The notes under the pieces: model-generated
The model's input: the letters and a program-made list of their open reading frames with translations, nothing else
Told to the model about the DNA's origin: nothing
Databases searched by the model: none
Origin: Clostridia bacterium
GTDB lineage: Bacteria > Bacillota > Clostridia > Oscillospirales > Acutalibacteraceae
Direction of reading: 5' to 3'
Assembly (NCBI GenBank): GCA_900767015.1
Contig: CAAFXQ010000094.1
Location: 1 to 21,319 of the forward strand
DNA: 21,319 nucleotides
In this document: piece by piece, positions 1-6,908 of the stretch
How positions within the stretch are numbered: the first letter of the stretch is position 1
Layout of the letters: each line of letters starts with the position of its first letter
Position numbers and translations under genes: made by a program

Positions 1-1526
1 ACGCCGTTTTTGTTTACAGCAAGCGGCTCGAATTTTTGAAGATGGTTTTCCCATTCTTCCGCAGTTTCGGTATCGCCCTGTATGCGGCCCATTCGTATCA
101 TGTCTTCGGCAAAATTGCGCATCAGCGCCAAATCGTAGTTAGAGTTGGGCGTCAGCCATGCCCTTTTCGTATTATCGTGTATTTCGGGAGAGGTGGAAAG
201 GGGCAGTTTATATACGCCGTCTTTTTCATTCAGCATACAAAGCAGGAATTTGCCCACCTCTTTCATATACACATATACTTTTTCGGTATAGGAACTGTCC
301 TTTGTGAAATAACAGTATCTTGCCATAATTTGGCACAGCCATAGTTGATTTACAGGGGAGAGGGAGTATTGACACCAACCGCCCAAGGCGTGCCCCTCTA
401 TATCCATAACAGACGGCAGACACAGTCCGTCTGCATTATAAAAGCTTTTTGCAAATTTCCTGCCCGCATCTGCCACATCAAGTAGATAATCTATAAAACA
501 TTCGCCTTGCTCCAAACGGTTGGCTTTTAAATAACTTGTATAGGACATTTGCGTGTTCAAATCGTGGTGATAATCGCCTTTCCACGGGGGCAGCGAGCCG
601 TTGTCGGCAGTCCAAACCCCTTGCAGCGGCATGGGGAAAAATCCCTTGCGACTGCAAGCACCCAAAAGATAATTGTTCAAATACCATTGTTTTTCGAGAA
701 GTTTATCAGGCAAAGATATACGGCTTTTTTCCCAATACTGTGCCCACCACGCTTTGTGGGAAAGCAGAGCGTTTTCATAGCCTGTTTGAAGTGCAGAATA
801 TACAGCCGTTTTACAGTTGTTTACAAAATCACGGCTTTTCCCTACGCCCACGGTGTATGCAATTAGCGTTTTACCGTTTTGCTCACACTTAGCTGTCACA
901 ATGCCGTAAAAACGGTCGTTTGTGGGCTGAATAAAATACTGATACTGTACGCTGTTTTCTTCTTCTTTAAAAAATTCCGCATTCGGATAGTGCAGATTTT
1001 TCAGCGTCTGTACCGTACCGCTTGAAAGGCGCTGAAACAAGGGTTTGCGCTCTTTCCCGTATTTTGGATTATCAACAGTTAAATTTATCCCTATTTTATT
1101 TATTTCAATCAAGCCGTAATTGTTCTGTGCATGAATAAAGGATTTTACCGATATTTCGCCAATAGTCAATTTGGCTTGCGCAGTGTCGAAATCTAAATCG
1201 GATATAATATTTTCTTTAACGCCTAAATCTAAAATTATTTTTCCGGCAGGCAGCTTTGTAGGTGTGGGATTATTATAACAATCATCGTACTTTTTCCTAA
1301 TCTGCTTTTGCTTTTTATTTGCAACAAGATTTTTTATATCATCATAAGAAAAATTTTTCTGATTTTCAGGCGGATTTGAGCAGTCCCATATTCCTCCTTT
1401 GTCCAGACTGAAACGCAGCTTGTCGGAGCTGTTCCAAATAAGACAGCCTATATCGCCGTTTCCAAGCGGTAATGCCTCGTCCCAATTCATAATAGTTTTA
1501 TCAAAATGAAGAGCCTTGTTTTTCAT
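1..1526 (-). CDS. GH95-like glycoside hydrolase, partial (C-terminus beyond left edge)
   Basis: A minus-strand reading frame stays open for 508 codons from the ATG at 1526 to the window edge, so the C-terminal part is missing. The start MNWDEALPLGNGDIG (from residue 12) is the usual N-terminal beta-domain opening of GH95-type proteins. The (alpha/alpha)6-barrel begins near residue 275. Recognisable barrel motifs are LQGVW (301-305), PPWKGDYHHDLNTQM (313-327) and STSPEIHDN (444-452). By my alignment the Glu of SPE (E448) is the likely general acid. The canonical Asn-x-Asn of GH95 reads D322-L-N324 here, so this is a divergent subgroup and substrate cannot be assumed to be fucose. No signal peptide is visible, suggesting a cytoplasmic enzyme on imported oligosaccharides. 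An in-frame ATG at 1541 is an alternative start; both have weak ribosome sites. It lies downstream of the araC-type gene and may share its transcript. Confidence 0.85.
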   Translation of the reverse strand, partial: MKNKALHFDKTIMNWDEALPLGNGDIGCLIWNSSDKLRFSLDKGGIWDCSNPPENQKNFSYDDIKNLVANKKQKQIRKKYDDCYNNPTPTKLPAGKIILDLGVKENIISDLDFDTAQAKLTIGEISVKSFIHAQNNYGLIEINKIGINLTVDNPKYGKERKPLFQRLSSGTVQTLKNLHYPNAEFFKEEENSVQYQYFIQPTNDRFYGIVTAKCEQNGKTLIAYTVGVGKSRDFVNNCKTAVYSALQTGYENALLSHKAWWAQYWEKSRISLPDKLLEKQWYLNNYLLGACSRKGFFPMPLQGVWTADNGSLPPWKGDYHHDLNTQMSYTSYLKANRLEQGECFIDYLLDVADAGRKFAKSFYNADGLCLPSVMDIEGHALGGWCQYSLSPVNQLWLCQIMARYCYFTKDSSYTEKVYVYMKEVGKFLLCMLNEKDGVYKLPLSTSPEIHDNTKRAWLTPNSNYDLALMRNFAEDMIRMGRIQGDTETAEEWENHLQKFEPLAVNKNG

Positions 1527-1572
1527 CTTATTACCCCGCATAATAAATCTTCATTTTATCTTATCAAAATCA

Positions 1573-1622
1573 AAAGCAGAATTCTTTAGAAATATAACCA
1601 TTTTCTTTAGGAATTCTGCTTT
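1573..1622. repeat. 12-bp perfect inverted repeat between regulator and GH95-like gene
   Basis: AAAGCAGAATTC at 1573-1584 is matched exactly by GAATTCTGCTTT at 1611-1622, with a 26-base gap that itself can form a 5-bp AGAAA/TTTCT stem on the minus strand. It begins four bases after the regulator's stop codon. On the minus strand the structure is followed by TTTTGATTTTGAT, so it could be a weak intrinsic terminator or attenuator that reduces read-through into the GH95-like gene. The stem is A/T-rich and the T-tract interrupted, so it is not a classic terminator. A protein-binding operator is another possibility. Confidence 0.5.
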
Positions 1623-1625
1623 ATT

Positions 1626-2474
1626 TTAGAATTTCAGCTTTCGGAATTTGCCGGGGGATATTCCCTCGTTCTCCGAGAAAAAATAAATAAAATTCGATTC
1701 GCTGTTGAAGCCGATATCATAGGCAATGGAGGCGATTGTCATATCGGTCTGCTGAAGCAGATATTTGGCTCGGTTCAGCCGAGAGAGCAAAACAAAGTCA
1801 TACGGAGACACGCCTGTTTGCTGTTTGAACACTCTTGAAAAATGGGACGAACTCATGTTGACTGTTTCGGCAAGCTTGGAAACCGTCAGGTTTTCATTCA
1901 GATTTTCCGAAATATAGGTTTTGACTTCCTGAATGCTTTCTTCATAACTGCTTTCTCCCTTGCTTTTTGGGCTTTGGGGGTTTAACAGCTCGATAAACAG
2001 TTTGTAGATATCCAGCGACATACCGATTTCTGATGATGGCTTTTCCTGGCGGATGCAGTCAAACAGGCGGAACATAAGCTTTTTGACGTGCTGAATATCC
2101 TTGCATTTTACCGTGTTTCCGACGCTTCTTTCGATTTCTTCAAACAGTTCAAAAGAATTTCCACCGCCTAAATGTACCCATATTGACTCAAAGCTGTTGT
2201 CTGTATAGTATTCGTGCGGCTTGTAGCAGTCGAGAATGACGGTATCTCCTGCCCGAGCCGTTATATGATTACCGTCCTTGACATAGGTGAAAGTGCCGTC
2301 GAGAATATGCGTGATTAAAAGACTGTCATAGTTATCCCGAATCAGATGATAGCCTTTGACACAGAAGAAATGACCGGCGCTGATCGGGAAATAGTAAATT
2401 TTTTTCGCTGTCTGAGACGGTGTAGAAAAATACACCTCGGACTTTCCGAGAACACCTGTTTCTCTTGATTTCAT
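1626..2474 (-). CDS. AraC-family transcriptional regulator
   Basis: The 282-residue product has the two-domain AraC layout. An N-terminal cupin-type sugar-sensing domain (about residues 15-135, with GDTVILDCYKPHEYY in its core) is followed by a C-terminal pair of helix-turn-helix motifs (about 180-282). The first helix-turn-helix includes LTVSKLAETVNMSSSHFSRVFK and the second ends in GISPGKFRK, the family's usual closing signature. It probably senses a sugar or oligosaccharide from this locus and activates the divergent operon. I chose the ATG at 2474, which has AAAGGA upstream at a long spacing. A TTG at 2528 has a better-placed GAGG, but the strong promoter upstream predicts a transcript starting near 2539, leaving almost no leader for that TTG. 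Relatives, as I remember them, also begin near the chosen Met. Specific effector unknown. Confidence 0.92.
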   Translation of the reverse strand: MKSRETGVLGKSEVYFSTPSQTAKKIYYFPISAGHFFCVKGYHLIRDNYDSLLITHILDGTFTYVKDGNHITARAGDTVILDCYKPHEYYTDNSFESIWVHLGGGNSFELFEEIERSVGNTVKCKDIQHVKKLMFRLFDCIRQEKPSSEIGMSLDIYKLFIELLNPQSPKSKGESSYEESIQEVKTYISENLNENLTVSKLAETVNMSSSHFSRVFKQQTGVSPYDFVLLSRLNRAKYLLQQTDMTIASIAYDIGFNSESNFIYFFSENEGISPGKFRKLKF

Positions 2475-2549
2475 TGTCGCATCGTCCTTTATGGTAGAAT
2501 TTCTAAATAATCGGGCAGTTTTTCTCAATTTTTTTCCTCAATTTTATTA

Positions 2550-2555
2550 TATAAT
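2550..2555 (+). promoter_or_regulatory. Candidate -10 element of the rightward operon
   Basis: TATAAT on the plus strand at 2550-2555 would place a start site near 2562 and a leader of about 35 bases before the ATG at 2597. No -35 match is present at the right distance (2527-2532 reads AATTTT), which fits a promoter that needs an activator such as the divergent AraC-type protein. It overlaps the -10 of the leftward promoter: ATTATATAAT at 2546-2555 is a perfect palindrome. Confidence 0.5.
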
Positions 2556-2560
2556 CAAAC

Positions 2561-2573
2561 TGACAGAATGTCA
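2561..2573. promoter_or_regulatory. Candidate operator: TGACA-GAA-TGTCA inverted repeat
   Basis: A perfect 5-bp inverted repeat with a 3-base centre lies inside the divergent promoter region. It overlaps the -35 hexamer of the regulator promoter and sits at the predicted start site of the rightward operon. A protein bound here could autoregulate the AraC-type gene or gate the operon. The binding protein is unknown. Confidence 0.4.
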
Positions 2574-2586
2574 ATTTTTATATTTT

Positions 2587-2590
2587 GAGG
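2587..2590 (+). promoter_or_regulatory. Shine-Dalgarno site fixing the first operon gene's start
   Basis: GAGG at 2587-2590 lies six bases before the ATG at 2597. It overlaps the upstream in-frame TTG at 2585, so that TTG cannot use it; this fixes the ATG as the start. Confidence 0.7.
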
Positions 2591-2596
2591 TTAGTT

Positions 2597-5500
2597 ATGG
2601 GAGTTTATTCAAAAGTCAAGGTATGGGCAGAAAATGTCATGATTCCTACATACGAAATCGAAAAGCCGGATAAAAACCCGATGTTTCTTGAAAAAAGAGT
2701 CTATCAGGGCTCATCGGGCAAGGTGTATCCGCACCCTGTAATCGACAAAATCTACGACACAAAAGCCGACAAAGAATACAAAGCGGTATTTCTTGAAAAC
2801 GATTTTATAAAAGTGATGTTTCTGCCCGAAATCGGCGGAAGAATTCAGCGTGCAACCGATAAAACCAACGGCTACGATTTTGTGTATTATAACAGTGTTA
2901 TCAAGCCTGCCCTTGTCGGTCTTGCCGGCCCGTGGATCTCCGGCGGAATCGAGTTTAACTGGCCGCAGCATCACAGACCGAGCACCTTTGACGAGGTGGA
3001 CTATACCTACTATGAAAATGAGGACGGTTCGGCGACGGTCGTTATGAGCGAAATTGAAAATATGTTCCGCACAAAGGGCATGGCTCGCTTTACGCTTTAC
3101 CCTGACAGCGCATACATAGAAATCAAAGCGCAGTTATATAACCGCACTGATGTGCCGCAGACATTTCTTTGGTGGGCAAATCCCGCCGTCGCAGTCAATG
3201 ACAACACAAGAAGCATTTTTCCGCCCGATGTTACCACGGTTATGGATCACGGCAAGCGTGCTTCATCCACTTTCCCCATTGCAACAGGCACCTACTACAA
3301 GGTCGATTACAGCCGAGGGGTGGATATTTCCCGTTATAAAAATCTGCCCGTTCCGACTTCGTACATGGCGGCAAAGTCCGATTACGATTTTGTCGGCGGC
3401 TACGATGACGGCGTAAATGCCGGTATTCTGCATGTAGCCGACCATTATGTTTCTCCCGGCAAAAAGCAGTGGACATGGGGCTGCGGTGATTTTGGCAAGG
3501 CGTGGGACAGAAATCTGACGGATTCCGACGGCCCCTATGTGGAGCTGATGACAGGCTGCTTTACCGATAATCAGCCGGATTTCACCTTTATTGCACCCAT
3601 GGAGGAAAAGCGATTTACGCAGTACTTTATGCCGTATAAAAAAATCGGCACGGTGCATAACGCAACGAAAGACCTTGCGATGAACTTTGAAAACGGTGCC
3701 GTTCATCTGTACGCTTCGGGCGATATCGGCGAAGTCACCGTGCAGGCACTGACAAACGGTGAGGTAAGTCAAAGTGAAAACATTGCTTTGCTTCCGAGTG
3801 AAACCGCCGAAATAACAATCAACAATGCCGAAAAAGTTGAAGAAATCCGGATCATCAGAAACGGTAGACTTTACTTAAACTACATGATAAATGGCAAAAA
3901 GCAGGACCCGACAAAGCCTGCGGTGTTTCCGCCCGAGCCGAAGGACTGCAGGACAACGGAGGACTTATATTTATACGGACTTCATATCGAGCAGTACCGT
4001 CACGCAACCTATCTTGCCGAGGATTACTATCTGGAGGGACTTCGAAGAGACGAAACAGATATCAGGCTCAATAACGCTTACGGTTTGCTTTTGCTGAAAA
4101 GAGGGCAGTTTGCCGAAAGTGAACCCTATTTCAGAAAAGCAATCGAAAAACTGACCCGTTCCAATCCGAATCCTTATGACAGCGAACCGTACTATAACTT
4201 AGGATTGTCGTTGCTTTATCAAAACAGACTTTCGGAAAGCTATGACGCTTTTTATAAATCGGCGTGGAGCAATGCCTGTCAGGAGGCGGCGTTCTATCAT
4301 CTTGCCTGTATTGCGGCAAGGAACGGCGAATATGAAACCGCACTTGAGCATATTGAGAATGCAATCATCAAAAACAGCCGCAACTACAAAGCGAGGAATC
4401 TCAAATCGCTGATTCTTCGTGAACTCGGCAGAAATGACGAGGCGGCAAGTCTTGCGAAAGAAACCGTCGCACTTGACCCGATGGACGTTATCAGCCGTCG
4501 CATCTTGGGCGAAAAGCCCGACATGAGAGTGGATACCGCCATCGAGATTGCTCTCGAATACAAAGCCGGCGGCTTTTACGGTGACGCCGCCTCTGTGTTG
4601 CTTGAAACGAAGTCGGACTATCCGCTTGTATATTTTCATCTTGCAGATTTATATGAACTTCTCGGCAATCGGGGACAAGCGAAATATCATCTTGAAAAAG
4701 GCGAAAATGCGGACAGCTATCTCTGTTTTCCGCACAGGCTTGACGATATGCTTGTCCTTGAAAGGGCAATCACAAACAGCGACAATAACGCCATGGCGAA
4801 TTACTATCTCGGTTGTCTTTATTACGATAAAAAGCGTTATGACGATGCAATCATCTGCTGGGAGAAAACGGTGAAAGAAAAGCCGGAATTTCCGACGGCT
4901 CACCGCAATCTTGCCCTTGCCTATTACAACAAAAAGGGCGATGAGAAATCGGCGCTTCAGGAACTTGAAACGGCATTTGATCTTGACAAAACAGACGCAA
5001 GAGTGCTTATGGAACTTGACCAGCTATACAAAAAAACGCAGACACCGCCGGAAGAACGGCTTGCATTTTTAGAAAAGTACATGAATCTTGTTGAATCCCG
5101 TGATGATTTATACACGGAATATGTGACGCTTCTCAATCTGAACGGACAGCATGAAAAAGCACTTGACTGTCTGATGTCTCATTCTTTTCACCCGTGGGAG
5201 GGCGGCGAGGGAAAAGCCCCCGCACAGTATGTTGCCGCCTTGTGCACTTTGGCAAAAGAGGCAATTCAAAACGGAGAGCATGAAAAGGCGGTTTCTCTTT
5301 TGGAGCGCACATTCTCCTATCCGCATAATCTCGGTGAGGGCAAGCTTTACGGCGCGCAGGAAAACCTGCAAAATTACTTGTTGGGAGTAGCGTTTGAAAA
5401 GATGAATCACGCCGAAAAAGCGGCGGCGTATTTTGAAAAAGCATCCTCGGGACTTTCCGAGCCGCAAAGCGCCATGTATTATAACGATCAGCCGCCCGAA

Positions 5501-5824
5501 ACAATTTTCTGTCAGGGACTTGCGATGCTGAAGCTCGGGAAAAAAGCGCAAGCGGATATCCGTTTTGACAAGCTGATTTCCTATGCGGACGAGCATATAG
5601 ACGATACCGTGAAAATCGACTATTTTGCCGTTTCATTGCCCGACTTTTTGGTATTTGACGAAGATTTGAACAAGAAAAATTATGTTCACTGCCTGTTTAT
5701 GAAAGCGTTGGGACTGCTCGGAAAAGGCAAAAAAGAGGACGCAGGAAAGATTTTTGATCTCGCTCGTTCGCTTGATAACAGTCATTTTGCCATGAATTTC
5801 TATCTGAATTTGTTTATGAATTGA
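2597..5824 (+). CDS. DUF5107-type protein with long C-terminal TPR array
   Basis: The 1075-residue product has two parts. The N-terminal domain (roughly 40-345) matches DUF5107, a beta-sandwich related by motif to galactose-mutarotase-like folds. Signatures are LPEIGGR (76-82) and SGGIEFNWPQHH (115-126), then WWANPA and a later WG...W.R.LTD..G.YVE stretch. From about residue 455 to the end it is helical with many tetratricopeptide-like repeats, for example LNNAYGLLLLKRGQFAESEP and AFYHLACIAARNGEYETALE. There is no signal peptide, so it is probably cytoplasmic. It is the first gene of the operon and has a shorter paralogue near the operon's end. The molecular function of DUF5107 is unknown to me; a carbohydrate-binding or carbohydrate-active role is inferred from fold and context. 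The TPR array suggests protein partners or scaffolding. Confidence 0.85.
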   Translation: MGVYSKVKVWAENVMIPTYEIEKPDKNPMFLEKRVYQGSSGKVYPHPVIDKIYDTKADKEYKAVFLENDFIKVMFLPEIGGRIQRATDKTNGYDFVYYNSVIKPALVGLAGPWISGGIEFNWPQHHRPSTFDEVDYTYYENEDGSATVVMSEIENMFRTKGMARFTLYPDSAYIEIKAQLYNRTDVPQTFLWWANPAVAVNDNTRSIFPPDVTTVMDHGKRASSTFPIATGTYYKVDYSRGVDISRYKNLPVPTSYMAAKSDYDFVGGYDDGVNAGILHVADHYVSPGKKQWTWGCGDFGKAWDRNLTDSDGPYVELMTGCFTDNQPDFTFIAPMEEKRFTQYFMPYKKIGTVHNATKDLAMNFENGAVHLYASGDIGEVTVQALTNGEVSQSENIALLPSETAEITINNAEKVEEIRIIRNGRLYLNYMINGKKQDPTKPAVFPPEPKDCRTTEDLYLYGLHIEQYRHATYLAEDYYLEGLRRDETDIRLNNAYGLLLLKRGQFAESEPYFRKAIEKLTRSNPNPYDSEPYYNLGLSLLYQNRLSESYDAFYKSAWSNACQEAAFYHLACIAARNGEYETALEHIENAIIKNSRNYKARNLKSLILRELGRNDEAASLAKETVALDPMDVISRRILGEKPDMRVDTAIEIALEYKAGGFYGDAASVLLETKSDYPLVYFHLADLYELLGNRGQAKYHLEKGENADSYLCFPHRLDDMLVLERAITNSDNNAMANYYLGCLYYDKKRYDDAIICWEKTVKEKPEFPTAHRNLALAYYNKKGDEKSALQELETAFDLDKTDARVLMELDQLYKKTQTPPEERLAFLEKYMNLVESRDDLYTEYVTLLNLNGQHEKALDCLMSHSFHPWEGGEGKAPAQYVAALCTLAKEAIQNGEHEKAVSLLERTFSYPHNLGEGKLYGAQENLQNYLLGVAFEKMNHAEKAAAYFEKASSGLSEPQSAMYYNDQPPETIFCQGLAMLKLGKKAQADIRFDKLISYADEHIDDTVKIDYFAVSLPDFLVFDEDLNKKNYVHCLFMKALGLLGKGKKEDAGKIFDLARSLDNSHFAMNFYLNLFMN

Positions 5825-5834
5825 GGAGTATACG

Positions 5835-6890
5835 ATGAAACATTTTTTATCAAAGAAACCCGTAAAAATCATCATCAGTATTGTTCTTGTCCTTGCGGCA
5901 GTTGTTGCCGTCTGCAACGGATACTTTGCCTCGGTTGCTCTGAAAGAGCAAAAGGGCGTTGCCGTCTGCGATGCGTGGAACAAATCACAACCCTATTTGT
6001 CTGATTACGCACAGAATTTAGAGGTCGGGGATAAAGATGTCAAAATTCTATGTCTGACCGATATTCACATTCGCAATCACGGTACCTTTGCGGCGTTTCT
6101 CGGTATCAATTTTATCCTTGACGGTATGAGCCGTATACAGCTGAAAAAGCTCATCAAGAATGTCAACCCCGACTTGATTGTAGTCGGCGGTGATACGGTG
6201 CTGACGGCGTGGAACGATATTTGCACAGAACAATTCTGCGACTTTATGGCGCAGTTTGATATTCCGTGGGCTCCTGTTTTCGGTAACCACGATTATGAGG
6301 GCAGAGCCGATAAATCAAAGCTGTGCGAAATATATGAAAGTGCCGAAAACTGCCTTTTCCAATACGGTCCCGAGGGAATGAACGGAATGGGCAACTATAT
6401 TGTCAACCTCACACGAAACGGAAAACCTGTTTACTCCCTGTTTATGCTTGACGACGGACAGTACCGGATTACCGATGGTGAAATCAGCGACGGCGGCGTC
6501 AACCGGAATCAGATTGCATGGTACAAATGGGCGGTTGACGGCATTGCAAAGGAAAACGGCAAGACGGTACCGAACATGGCATTCATGCATGTTCCTTTGC
6601 CCGAATACCAAACGCTTGACGGTGACTTCCTGCTCGGACTGCGTCAGGAGAGCAGCTGCACGGCAAGGGACAACGACGGATTCTTTGAAGTCTTTCAGAA
6701 AAACGGCGGAACTCATGCTTTTGCCGGTCATGACCATAACAATAATTTTGTCGCCGATTATGAGGGCGTCAAGCTTTGCTATATGACCAAAAGCTCGTAT
6801 AACTGCTATTTCTCCTCGAAAACGCTTGGCGGAACGGTTCTGACGCTTGATAAAGCCAACAACATAAACATCGACATTCAATCCTTTTAA
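5835..6890 (+). CDS. Membrane-anchored calcineurin-like metallophosphoesterase
   Basis: The 351-residue protein begins with a lysine-rich stretch and one hydrophobic segment (about 10-28), giving a signal anchor or uncleaved signal peptide; there is no good lipobox. The catalytic domain carries all the metal-ligand blocks of the family: D76-I-H78, GGD120, GN151-H152-D, H252 (FMHVPLPEY) and G-H299-D-H301-N. This is the set expected for a dinuclear metal centre, as in purple-acid-phosphatase-like and 3',5'-cyclic-nucleotide phosphodiesterase-like members. It would act outside the membrane and is the only enzyme in the operon predicted to do so. GAGGAG lies six bases before the ATG. Substrate unknown; a phosphorylated glycan or sugar released at the cell surface is one option, general phosphate scavenging another. 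Confidence 0.88.
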   Translation: MKHFLSKKPVKIIISIVLVLAAVVAVCNGYFASVALKEQKGVAVCDAWNKSQPYLSDYAQNLEVGDKDVKILCLTDIHIRNHGTFAAFLGINFILDGMSRIQLKKLIKNVNPDLIVVGGDTVLTAWNDICTEQFCDFMAQFDIPWAPVFGNHDYEGRADKSKLCEIYESAENCLFQYGPEGMNGMGNYIVNLTRNGKPVYSLFMLDDGQYRITDGEISDGGVNRNQIAWYKWAVDGIAKENGKTVPNMAFMHVPLPEYQTLDGDFLLGLRQESSCTARDNDGFFEVFQKNGGTHAFAGHDHNNNFVADYEGVKLCYMTKSSYNCYFSSKTLGGTVLTLDKANNINIDIQSF

Positions 6891-6908
6891 AAAATCGAGG
6901 TACGATAT

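Larger units (their letters stand above)
2546..2574 (-). promoter_or_regulatory. Consensus sigma-A promoter of the AraC-type gene
   Basis: Read on the minus strand, TTGACA (2569-2574) is followed by exactly 17 bases and then TATAAT (2546-2551), a perfect match to the vegetative promoter consensus. Transcription would begin around 2539-2540, about 65 bases upstream of the chosen ATG. The regulator should therefore be well expressed unless repressed; an inverted repeat overlaps the -35 element. Confidence 0.85.

Noticed and set aside
36..344. Plus-strand open frames at the left end (36-344, 536-892)
   Set aside because: They lie opposite the clear GH95-like minus-strand gene and their translations show no domain or ribosome site.
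2561..2574. Possible catabolite-responsive (cre) site
   Set aside because: The repeat has the TG...CA outline but is one base short and lacks the central CG of the cre consensus.
2585..2599. TTG at 2585 as start of the first operon gene
   Set aside because: It overlaps the GAGG ribosome site that correctly serves the ATG at 2597.
5835..5925. Lipoprotein signal on the phosphoesterase
   Set aside because: The cysteine after the hydrophobic segment is preceded by Val-Ala-Val, not the Gly/Ala/Ser expected at the last lipobox position.
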